Below are positions 26,352 to 33,681 of a DNA stretch of 64,000 nucleotides, piece after piece; within the stretch, counting starts at the first letter, position 1; each line of letters opens with the position of its first letter. The translations under genes and the position numbers were made by a program. Source of the stretch: Stutzerimonas stutzeri (GTDB lineage: Bacteria; Pseudomonadota; Gammaproteobacteria; Pseudomonadales; Pseudomonadaceae); NCBI GenBank assembly GCA_019056435.1, contig CP077641.1, positions 1,612,001-1,676,000 on the forward strand, in the 5' to 3' direction. The notes below the pieces were generated by a model. It did not search any database, had not been told where the DNA came from, and saw nothing but the letters and a program-made list of their open reading frames with translations.

Positions 26352-26440
26352 TCGCCGACCGGTCAAGCGCAACGGCAGAAGGCAACCCTGTGCGCCTGGC
26401 GCTGTCTCTGTTCTGTCCAGACAAGGAATGGAGACTCACC

Positions 26441-26635
26441 ATGCGTCATGTCGCGATTGCTGTTTGCCTGCTCGGCCTGGCCGGGTGTGCCGGGGCCGGT
26501 CCGGATTCGGCCTGCGAGGTGTTCGATCCGCCGCCGGCCGAGAGCCCAACCGCGCAGAACGACCAGCGCGTAGAGATGCAGAGCACCGGCGACCCCACCG
26601 CCGGCACCACCGCCGACGTACAGGATTGCCCCTGA
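26441..26635 (+). CDS. Small putative lipoprotein
   Basis: A 64-residue peptide with a clear lipobox (VCLLGLAGC, Cys16) and a short, acidic, low-complexity mature part with two further cysteines. GGAG precedes the ATG at 26441. No family is recognised. It sits between pgk and the MliC-like gene in the same direction. Confidence 0.65.
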   Translation: MRHVAIAVCLLGLAGCAGAGPDSACEVFDPPPAESPTAQNDQRVEMQSTGDPTAGTTADVQDCP

Positions 26636-26663
26636 AACGAGGCGGACCAGGCAAGGAGAAGCA

Positions 26664-26999
26664 ATGAAAGGCCTGTTCATTACCACCGCCGCCGCGCTGA
26701 TGCTCGGCGGTTGCGGCCACTGGCAATCCGGGCCCGACGCGCCCTTCGTCCGCTGGAAATGCCAGAGTGCGCAGCACATCGCCTGGCGTTATGCCGACGA
26801 AAGCCGGCAGGTGGTGGACTTGAAAATTGGCGACAGCGAAGAGGTTCATACTCTGCGCAAGGAACCAGCCACCCGCGGTGCTTTCTATAGCGATGGCGTA
26901 GTGGCCTTTCATGACAAAGGTAACGAAGCGCTGGTCTACCGGATCGCCGACGACAAGCTGCTGGCCCATGGCTGCAGCGCTTCGCTGATTACCCTCTGA
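26664..26999 (+). CDS. MliC-family (C-type lysozyme inhibitor-like) lipoprotein
   Basis: A 111-residue lipoprotein (ALMLGGC, Cys17) with an eight-strand beta-barrel-like pattern: VRWKCQSAQHIAWRYAD, then GAFYSDGVVAFHDKGNEALVY and a final HGC. The YSDG/KG.EA.VY block and paired cysteines match MliC, which protects bacteria from host or competitor lysozyme at the outer membrane. AAGGAG is upstream. Family assignment rests on pattern only. Confidence 0.75.
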   Translation: MKGLFITTAAALMLGGCGHWQSGPDAPFVRWKCQSAQHIAWRYADESRQVVDLKIGDSEEVHTLRKEPATRGAFYSDGVVAFHDKGNEALVYRIADDKLLAHGCSASLITL

Positions 27000-27155
27000 T
27001 TGGCGGGTTATGTCCGGACTCTGCGTTTTTTAGCGGATGGCTTTTGCCCCGTCCGCCACTACAATGCCGCGCCATGCTGCGCGGTGTTTGAATACCGCCA
27101 GCCGCTGCGGCAGGCTACAGATGATTAATCGACCCTAACCGGGAGAAAGGAAACC

Positions 27156-28220
27156 ATGGCACTCATCAGCATGCGCCAGATGCTCGACCACGCCGCCGAA
27201 TTCGGCTACGGCGTGCCGGCTTTCAACGTGAACAACCTCGAGCAGATGCGAGCGATCATGGAAGCGGCCGACAAGACCGACTCCCCGGTGATCGTCCAGG
27301 CTTCGGCCGGCGCTCGCAAATACGCTGGCGCGCCGTTCCTGCGCCACCTCATCCTCGCGGCGGTGGAAGAATTCCCGCACATCCCGGTGGTGATGCACCA
27401 GGATCACGGCACCAGCCCTGACATCTGCCAGCGTTCGATCCAGCTGGGCTTCAGCTCTGTGATGATGGACGGCTCGCTGAAGGAAGACGGCAAGACCCCG
27501 TCCGATTACGAATACAACGTCCGCGTGACTCAGCAGACCGTCGCCTTCGCCCACGCCTGCGGCGTCTCGGTTGAAGGTGAGCTCGGCTGCCTGGGCAGCC
27601 TGGAAACGGGTATGGCCGGCGAAGAAGACGGTGTCGGCGCCGAAGGCACCCTGGATCACAGCCAGCTGCTGACCGATCCGGAAGAGGCCGCGGACTTCGT
27701 GAAAAAGACCAAGGTCGATGCCCTGGCGATCGCCATCGGCACCAGCCACGGCGCCTACAAGTTCACCAAGCCGCCGACCGGCGACACCCTGTCGATCCAG
27801 CGCATCAAGGAAATCCACCAGCGCATCCCCGATACCCATCTGGTGATGCACGGCTCCTCCTCGGTCCCGCAGGAGTGGTTGAAGATCATCAACGAGTACG
27901 GTGGCGACATCAAGGAAACCTACGGCGTGCCGGTCGAGGAGATCGTCGAGGGCATCAAGTACGGCGTGCGCAAGGTGAACATCGACACCGATTTGCGTCT
28001 GGCCTCCACCGGTGCCATCCGCGAATTCATGGCGAAGAACCCCAGCGAATTCGACCCGCGCAAGTACCTGGCCAAGACCGTCGCCGCCATGCGCGACATC
28101 TGCATCGCCCGCTACGAAGCCTTCGGCACCGCCGGCAACGCCTCGAAGATCAAGCCGATCTCCCTGGAAGGCATGTTCCAGCGTTACGCCAGTGGCGAGC
28201 TCGACCCCAAGGTCAACTGA
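27156..28220 (+). CDS. fba: Class II fructose-1,6-bisphosphate aldolase
   Basis: Zinc-dependent aldolase of glycolysis/gluconeogenesis. The 354-residue protein has [17 protein letters not shown] (zinc ligand His and catalytic region), [24 protein letters not shown] and [10 protein letters not shown], all typical of the CbbA/Fda subtype. GGAGAAAGGAAACC lies before the ATG. It ends the tktA-epd-pgk-fba block. A stem-loop follows. Confidence 0.96.
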   Translation: MALISMRQMLDHAAEFGYGVPAFNVNNLEQMRAIMEAADKTDSPVIVQASAGARKYAGAPFLRHLILAAVEEFPHIPVVMHQDHGTSPDICQRSIQLGFSSVMMDGSLKEDGKTPSDYEYNVRVTQQTVAFAHACGVSVEGELGCLGSLETGMAGEEDGVGAEGTLDHSQLLTDPEEAADFVKKTKVDALAIAIGTSHGAYKFTKPPTGDTLSIQRIKEIHQRIPDTHLVMHGSSSVPQEWLKIINEYGGDIKETYGVPVEEIVEGIKYGVRKVNIDTDLRLASTGAIREFMAKNPSEFDPRKYLAKTVAAMRDICIARYEAFGTAGNASKIKPISLEGMFQRYASGELDPKVN

Positions 28221-28237
28221 GCCGCGCCGCAATGAAG

Positions 28238-28262
28238 ACGAGCCCGCCCTGTGCGGGCTCGT
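28238..28262 (+). terminator. Stem-loop after fba
   Basis: Ten-base arms ACGAGCCCGC and GCGGGCTCGT around a five-base loop, 18 bases after the fba stop. A U-tract is lacking, so termination may be partial. Confidence 0.55.
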
Positions 28263-28303
28263 TGCATCAGGGGGCAGGAAAAGGGGTGAAGATGCCGGGG
28301 AAT

Positions 28304-28681
28304 TCAGCCGAGCAGCTGCTGAATCTGATTGCGCAGGGTTTCCAGGGAGAAGGGCTTGGCCAGGATCGGCGCCGAGCGCGCGATTTCGCTGCCGGACTCG
28401 TAGATCTCGATCGGATAGCCGCTGATGAAGATCAGCTTCATCTCCGGGCGCAGCTTCAACGCCGGTTCGGCGATCATGACCCCGGAGATCCCGCCAGGCA
28501 GGCGGAAGTCGGTTACCAGCAGGTCCAGTCGAGGCTTGGTCGCCAGGATGTCGAAGGCCTGAGTGGCATCCGCCGCCTCCAGCACCTCGTAGCCTTCGCT
28601 GGCCAGGTAGTCGAACAGCAGGGCGCGGATGTGGGGCTCGTCCTCAACGAGCAGAACGACTTTGGCAGTGGGATGGCTCAT
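28304..28681 (-). CDS. Stand-alone response-regulator receiver
   Basis: A 125-residue CheY-like domain without an output module. The acidic pocket (LLVEDEP), phospho-acceptor Asp in LLVTDFRLPGG, the Ser/Thr position in FISGYP and the lysine in ILAKPFSLE are present. Its cognate kinase is not adjacent; hybrid kinases with PAS domains often use such receivers. Divergent from the neighbouring methyltransferase gene. Confidence 0.88.
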   Translation of the reverse strand: MSHPTAKVVLLVEDEPHIRALLFDYLASEGYEVLEAADATQAFDILATKPRLDLLVTDFRLPGGISGVMIAEPALKLRPEMKLIFISGYPIEIYESGSEIARSAPILAKPFSLETLRNQIQQLLG

Positions 28682-28868
28682 TGGAGCTGTTCTCGATCTT
28701 TCGAATGCGGATCGCTAAGGTGATTGGGTTCGGCCGCGAACCTTTGGACGAGGGGTTTGAGCGCGCTCGCACCATGCAAGTTCATGGATATCGGTCGTTC
28801 CGTCAACCGCTACTTGATAATTGCTAGCCAATAGACGTTTACGCGACGGTCGCCACGAGGGAATCACC

Positions 28869-29489
28869 ATGTCGGATCTGGATACCCAGGCCATCACCGA
28901 ACGAACGCTCGACGATTATCGGGCCAACGCCGAAGCCTTCCGCGACGGCACTCGCGACCACGATGTCAGCCAGAACATCGAGGCGCTGCTCAGGCATATT
29001 CGCGGCGAAGCGCCGTTTCGCATTCTCGATCTGGGGTGCGGTCCCGGGCGTGACCTGAAGACTTTCACCGCCCTGGGCCACGTCGCGGTGGGGCTCGACG
29101 GCGCGGAACCCTTCGTGCGAATGGCTCGTGAAGCGACTGGCTGCGAAGTCCTGCATCAGCAATTTCTGGCGTTGGATCTACCGGCGGCCTCCTTCGACGG
29201 CATTTTCGCCAACGCCGTCCTGTTTCACGTACCCAGTCGTGAGCTGGACGGCGTGTTACGCAAGCTCCATAGCGCGCTGCGCCCCGACGGTGTCCTCTTT
29301 ACGTCCAATCCCCGGGGCGACAATCAGGAGGGCTGGAGCGGCACGCGCTACGGTGCCTGGTATGACTGGCCGACCTGGCGGCAGTGCCTTGAAAAGGCTG
29401 GTTTCGTCGAGCTGGAGCATTACTACCGGCCCGCTGGCTTGCCGCGTGACCAGCAACCCTGGCTCGCCAGCGTCTGGCGCCGCGGATAG
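28869..29489 (+). CDS. Class I SAM-dependent methyltransferase
   Basis: A 206-residue protein beginning at ATG 28869. Motif I ILDLGCGPGRDLKTF, acidic motif AVGLDGAEP and the post-motif FANAVLFHVPSREL are those of a Rossmann methyltransferase of the Methyltransf_11/25 type. The ending YYRPAGLPRDQQPWLASVWRR is common in small-molecule methyltransferases of this type, but the substrate is unknown. Confidence 0.85.
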   Translation: MSDLDTQAITERTLDDYRANAEAFRDGTRDHDVSQNIEALLRHIRGEAPFRILDLGCGPGRDLKTFTALGHVAVGLDGAEPFVRMAREATGCEVLHQQFLALDLPAASFDGIFANAVLFHVPSRELDGVLRKLHSALRPDGVLFTSNPRGDNQEGWSGTRYGAWYDWPTWRQCLEKAGFVELEHYYRPAGLPRDQQPWLASVWRRG

Positions 29490-29709
29490 GCGCCCTATCG
29501 ATCACCTGGCGCCCGGTTTGCAGGCCGGTTGCGCCCCGGTTAGACCGGCTCGATCTGCCGGCGCGGCGTGGCTTGGGCATTGCCAGCTATTCCGGCCGGG
29601 ACAGCAGAATGCATGCCGAATTCCGCTGCTTCATGCGTTTTGCACGCAGACAAATTGCCATTATGTGATGCAAGTCACTGATTTAAGCGGTTTTTGATGT
29701 TTCGCCCGG

Positions 29710-29726
29710 TTGGCACGAACGGTGCT
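29710..29726 (+). promoter_or_regulatory. Sigma-54-type promoter before the DUF3509-like gene
   Basis: TTGGCACGAACGGTGCT matches the -24/-12 consensus TGGCAC-N5-TTGCW with one mismatch, and the GG and GC elements are exactly 12 bases apart. Predicted start near 29737, about 30 bases before the gene at 29766, which has a CGGAG ribosome-binding site. Confidence 0.6.
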
Positions 29727-29765
29727 CTAGCTCCGTACGCTGGAAACATAACCGGAGTAAAAACA

Positions 29766-30044
29766 ATGATTGCCGCTGAAAAAATTCTCGCTGCCGCGTT
29801 CCCCGAGTTCGAAGTTGTCACCGTGCCGCGTCCGGATGGCGGGCTTCTGCTGACGTTGCGCAATGACGACCGCGACATCATCAAACGCGCCCTGTCCAAA
29901 GGGCAGACGCAGACCAACATCCAGCTGGAGTGGGTGGTCAGCTCGATTCGCCGTGACCTGGCCCTTGAGGCCGGAATGTCCCCCGCGATTGCACGCCTGC
30001 AGAGCCAGAGCCGCACGGGGCTGCCCACGTACGAATACGCCTGA
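29766..30044 (+). CDS. DUF3509-like small protein
   Basis: A 92-residue soluble protein. FEVVTVPRPDGGLLLTLRN followed by VVSSIRRDLALEAG resembles the DUF3509 family, which is largely restricted to pseudomonads and has no known function. ATG 29766 follows CGGAG at good spacing. The upstream sigma-54-like promoter suggests nitrogen or stress control. Confidence 0.75.
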   Translation: MIAAEKILAAAFPEFEVVTVPRPDGGLLLTLRNDDRDIIKRALSKGQTQTNIQLEWVVSSIRRDLALEAGMSPAIARLQSQSRTGLPTYEYA

Positions 30045-30160
30045 CCGACCGAGAGGCCGCCGAACCGAGCCTCGCACTCAAGCGCTGCCGCCGGCAGCCA
30101 CGCGCGCACCGGGCCGCAGAGCCCGGGCGTCGCAGACCTGATGAATGATGAGGAAGCCGC

Positions 30161-30634
30161 ATGAATGCTATCGACCTGCTGATCGAAGATCACGAGACCC
30201 TGAAGGACCTCCTTTCCCGCCTGACCGACACCACAGAGCGTGCCGTCAAGACGCGTACCGAGCTGTTGCAGAAGCTGGAAATGGAAGTGTCCATCCATAC
30301 CCAGATCGAAGAGCAGATTCTCTATCCGGCCTACAAGGAAGCAGGTGGCAAGGAGGAGATGAAGATGTACCACGAAGCCAAGGAGGAGCACCGCACCGTG
30401 GACGCGCTGGTTCTGCCCGATCTGAAGGCAACCGACCCGTCGAGCCTGGAGTTCTCCGGCCGCGCCAAGGTGTGCAAGGAGCTGCTCGAGCATCACATCG
30501 AGGAAGAGGAAGAGGAGATGTTTCCTCAGGCACGCGAGCTGTTCGACGCGAAGCGGCTCGAGGAGATGGGTCAGCAAATGGCCGAACTCAGGACTCGTCT
30601 GAAAAAGGAATTCAGCGCCCGTAACGCGGCGTGA
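30161..30634 (+). CDS. Hemerythrin HHE-domain protein
   Basis: A 157-residue four-helix protein of the hemerythrin/HHE group, which binds a di-iron centre. Candidate iron ligands are His in IEDHETL, His/Glu in SIHTQIEEQILYP, His in KEEHRTVD and His/Glu in EHHIEEEEEEMFP. Relatives sense or buffer O2, NO or iron. It follows the DUF3509-like gene by 117 bases and may share its transcript. A terminator follows. Confidence 0.88.
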   Translation: MNAIDLLIEDHETLKDLLSRLTDTTERAVKTRTELLQKLEMEVSIHTQIEEQILYPAYKEAGGKEEMKMYHEAKEEHRTVDALVLPDLKATDPSSLEFSGRAKVCKELLEHHIEEEEEEMFPQARELFDAKRLEEMGQQMAELRTRLKKEFSARNAA

Positions 30635-30640
30635 TCCCCC

Positions 30641-30662
30641 GGGCGGGCCTCATGGCCCGCCC
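30641..30662 (+). terminator. GC-rich terminator hairpin after the hemerythrin gene
   Basis: Nine-base arms GGGCGGGCC and GGCCCGCCC around a TCAT loop, seven bases after the stop, followed by the pyrimidine-rich CGTTCTCTCT. Confidence 0.7.
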
Positions 30663-30955
30663 CGTTCTCTCTGCTGCCCGCCTTTCCGGCGGCGCCAACC
30701 TGTCGCTGCGCCCCGGCTGATCTGCATCAGTAACCCCGTCCCGATCTGCTGCCATCCCATGGTGTTCCGCTTGTTACGCCATGGGCTCTGGTCGTTCGAG
30801 CAGATGGCATCCTGATCGCACCCGGGACCGTCGGGCGGACGGTCGAGGCCCGGTGGGCACTCATGGCGCTTCGCAGGGTCAACCTCTTCAGAGGGTCCCT
30901 AGGGATCCGAATGCCGCCGGCCTCGGGTCGGCCTGACTATCTGTTGGAGGTTTTC
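30663..30955. other. Intergenic stretch before two small lipoproteins
   Basis: About 290 bases without a supported gene. The only structure seen is a seven-base inverted repeat (GACCGTC at 30826-30832, GACGGTC at 30838-30844), possibly an operator or hairpin upstream of the lipoprotein genes. Confidence 0.5.
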
Positions 30956-31297
30956 ATGCGTCTTGCTTATCTATCCGCCCCTCTTCTTGGTCTGCTGCTC
31001 GTTGGCTGTGGTCCCGACGAGGAGCGCGAGCGCGAGGCAACACCACCGCAACCAACTACCGAACAGCCCGCGGCGCCCTCGACCGGCACGCCGCCGAGCA
31101 ACTCCGGCACTACCGGCACTGGCGCCAACACCAGCCCTGAAACCGGCACCAGCAACGGCTCCGGTGCAGGCATGACGACAGGCGAGTCCGGCGATATGAA
31201 TACCGCGCCCGGCGATAACGGCAGCGGAATGGGCACTGAATCCGGCGCCGGCACTGCGCCGAATACCACCGGCACCGGTACGGGCGCTGCTCAGTAA
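30956..31297 (+). CDS. Low-complexity Gly/Thr/Ser-rich lipoprotein
   Basis: A 113-residue lipoprotein: lipobox LLLVGC (Cys18), acidic CGPDEERERE, then a disordered Gly/Thr/Ser/Asn-rich tail with no fold visible. GGAGG precedes ATG 30956. The leader GGAGGTTTTC and the post-Cys acidic motif recur in the next gene, suggesting a related pair. Confidence 0.7.
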   Translation: MRLAYLSAPLLGLLLVGCGPDEEREREATPPQPTTEQPAAPSTGTPPSNSGTTGTGANTSPETGTSNGSGAGMTTGESGDMNTAPGDNGSGMGTESGAGTAPNTTGTGTGAAQ

Positions 31298-31360
31298 TCG
31301 AGCGGGGAGGGCGGCGAATCAGCCGCCCGTCCGGGCCAATCCGATGCGAGGAGGTTTTCG

Positions 31361-31549
31361 ATGAACACCCGACCAGTCGCCGTTTTACTGGCGTTTCCCT
31401 TGGCGCTGCTGCTGGGTGCGTGCTCGCCTGATGACGAGCGCTCGGCCATGGAGAACAACGAGCGTAACCAGCAGGAGTACCAGAACACCGCGACGGATCC
31501 AGCCGGGCCGCGCGAGGTATCGCCGCCGTCCAATCTGTCCAACGAATAA
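31361..31549 (+). CDS. Tiny acidic lipoprotein
   Basis: A 62-residue lipoprotein with lipobox LLLGAC (Cys21) followed by SPDDERSAMENNERNQQEY. The acidic, hydrophilic, probably disordered tail and the GGAGGTTTTCG leader resemble the preceding lipoprotein gene. Function unknown. Confidence 0.68.
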   Translation: MNTRPVAVLLAFPLALLLGACSPDDERSAMENNERNQQEYQNTATDPAGPREVSPPSNLSNE

Positions 31550-31588
31550 CGGAAGGGTGCTTCGTCCGGGCCGCCGCACCCTGGCGGC

Positions 31589-32773
31589 TCAGACGTGCTG
31601 GGCCGCCGCGTAGCCGGATGCCCAGGCCCACTGGAAATTGAAACCGCCCAGGTGTCCGGTCACATCCAGCACCTCACCGACGAAATACAGCCCCGCCACC
31701 TTTTGCGATTCCATCGTCTTCGACGACACCTCGCGTGTGTCCACGCCACCAAGGGTCACCTCCGCGGTGCGATAGCCCTCTGTGCCGGCCGGCACCAGTT
31801 GCCAGCGGGCCAGCCGCTCGGCGATGGCCTCCAGCTCCGCCTTGCCGTACTGCTTCAGCGGCCGCGACTCGAACCAGTGCTCGGCCAGCAGCGACGCCAT
31901 CTTGCGGGTGAACAGTTCGCCCAGCAGCGTCTTCAGCTCGGTGTTCGGCCGCTCGTGGCGCTGCTCATCGAGCCAGGTCGGCAGGTCCAGGTGCGGCAGC
32001 AGATCGATCTCCACAACATCACCCGGTTGCCAGTAGGAAGAAATTTGCAGGATCGCCGGGCCGGACAGGCCGCGATGGGTGAACAGGATGTTCTCGCGAA
32101 AGCTTTGGCCGTTGCAGGTGACCTGGCAGTCCTCGACCGAGGTGCCCGACAGCGCCTCGCACATGGCCTTGAGCGATGGGTCGGTGACGGTGAAGGGGAC
32201 CAGCCCGGCGCGGGTCGGCAGCACGGTATGACCGAACTGTCGTGCCACCTGATAACCGAAGCCGCTGGCGCCGAGGGTCGGGATCGACAGGCCGCCGGTG
32301 GCGATGACCAGCGACTGGCAGTGGAGCTCGCCGGCGTCGCTCTGCAGGCAAAAGCCGATTTCAGTCTTGTCGATGCACTGCACGGCGGTGTCCAGGCGCA
32401 GGTCGACGCCCGCCTGTTGGCACTCGTCGATCAGCATGCCGAGAATGTCGCTGGCCTTGTTGTCGCAAAACAGCTGGCCGAGCTTCTTTTCGTGATAGGG
32501 AATGCCATGGCGGCTGACCAGGCCGATGAAATCCCATTGCGTGTAGCGGGCCAGGGCAGACTTGCAGAAGTGTGGGTTGCCAGACAGGAAGTTGGCCGGC
32601 TCGGTGTACAGGTTGGTGAAGTTGCAGCGCCCACCGCCGGACATGAGGATCTTCTTGCCGGCCTTATTGGCATGGTCGAGCAGCAGGACGCGCCGGCCTC
32701 GCGCCGCCGCGGTGAAGGCACACATCAGCCCCGCCGCGCCGGCGCCTATGATCACCACCTCTGTCTGTAACAC
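31589..32773 (-). CDS. BaiN/HI0933-family NAD(P)/FAD-dependent oxidoreductase
   Basis: A flavoprotein of 394 residues with the FAD dinucleotide motif VVIIGAGAAGLMCAFTAA, the family-specific KAGKKILMSGGGRCNFTN and a C-terminal FAD block VGEVLDVTGHLGGFNFQWAWASG. The longest frame starts at 32806, but a GTG at 32773 preceded by GAGG gives the usual MLQTEVVIIG start. Members include YhiN and the bile-acid enzyme BaiN; the physiological reaction in most bacteria is unknown. Confidence 0.88.
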   Translation of the reverse strand: MLQTEVVIIGAGAAGLMCAFTAAARGRRVLLLDHANKAGKKILMSGGGRCNFTNLYTEPANFLSGNPHFCKSALARYTQWDFIGLVSRHGIPYHEKKLGQLFCDNKASDILGMLIDECQQAGVDLRLDTAVQCIDKTEIGFCLQSDAGELHCQSLVIATGGLSIPTLGASGFGYQVARQFGHTVLPTRAGLVPFTVTDPSLKAMCEALSGTSVEDCQVTCNGQSFRENILFTHRGLSGPAILQISSYWQPGDVVEIDLLPHLDLPTWLDEQRHERPNTELKTLLGELFTRKMASLLAEHWFESRPLKQYGKAELEAIAERLARWQLVPAGTEGYRTAEVTLGGVDTREVSSKTMESQKVAGLYFVGEVLDVTGHLGGFNFQWAWASGYAAAQHV

Positions 32774-32934
32774 TGCCACCTCGGTAGGGTGTGTAAAACG
32801 CGGCATGGTACTCCGGGTTCAGAAGCCCTGCAGCAACGGTGCGAGGCGCCAACTCATTCAGTTCGGCAGCGTCGCGAAATTGTGCTTTGCTGAAGAGGGT
32901 AGCGTTCTGCCATGAGGGTGTGGATGTGGGCGGG

Positions 32935-33681
32935 ATGATGGGGGTATTGCTGCTGACACTGCTGGCCTCCACGTCGGCGGTGGCCGAGGTGTTGCGCTTG
33001 GCGGGGAACGCCTGGCCGCCCTATACGGATCAGCGCTTGCCCAATTCGGGACTTTCGGTCGATCTCATCAGCACCGCGCTGGGCCGGGCCGGTTACCAGG
33101 TCCAGTATGTCGAGGTGCCCTGGGAACGCGCGTTGCGCGGACTGAAGTCCGGTGACTACGACATGGTCAACGGTTGGTGGTCGGCGAAGCGCGCGCGCTT
33201 CGCCAGCAGTTCCCGCCCCTTCCTGAGTAATCGCGTGCGCTGGGTGCAACGCAGCGAAGACAAGGTCCATTACGACGGGGTCGACAGCCTCACGGGCTAC
33301 GCCATTGCCCTGAGCCGCGGTTACGCCTATGGCGATGAGCTGCCGCCTGACGAGCGCTTGCATATCGGCTACGCCATCAATTTCGTCCAGGCTGCTCGAA
33401 TGGTGCTCGCCGGTCGTGTGGACCTGACGCTCGAAGACGAGAGGACCGCGCAGTTTCACTTCGACCGAGAACTGGCCGACGCCAGCGACCTTCTGAGCTT
33501 CGTGCCGGGCGAGTTCCGCGTGCTGGACCTGTCACTGGTGGTGCGCAACGACCACCCCCGACGGGCCTTGATCCTGGAGGCGTTCGATCTGGAGATTGCT
33601 GCGATGCTGGAGGACGGCAGTTACGCCGCGATCTTCGCGCGCCACGGCTTGCCGGTGCCCTCGGCGCTGCCTCAGCCCTGA
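32935..33681 (+). CDS. Periplasmic amino-acid-binding-like protein (PBP type 2)
   Basis: A 248-residue extracellular solute-binding family 3-like protein. The mature part starts EVLRLAGNAWPPYTDQ and contains SGLSVDLISTALGRAGYQVQYVEVPWERALRGLKSGDYDMV, typical of this fold. The hydrophobic leader MMGVLLLTLLASTSAVA lacks the usual positive residues. An ATG 34 bases upstream reads MRVWMWAG and would join this frame if one G were added near 32931, so the N-terminus may be mis-sequenced. No transporter genes are adjacent. It overlaps the end of yccS by ten bases, convergently. Confidence 0.8.
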   Translation: MMGVLLLTLLASTSAVAEVLRLAGNAWPPYTDQRLPNSGLSVDLISTALGRAGYQVQYVEVPWERALRGLKSGDYDMVNGWWSAKRARFASSSRPFLSNRVRWVQRSEDKVHYDGVDSLTGYAIALSRGYAYGDELPPDERLHIGYAINFVQAARMVLAGRVDLTLEDERTAQFHFDRELADASDLLSFVPGEFRVLDLSLVVRNDHPRRALILEAFDLEIAAMLEDGSYAAIFARHGLPVPSALPQP

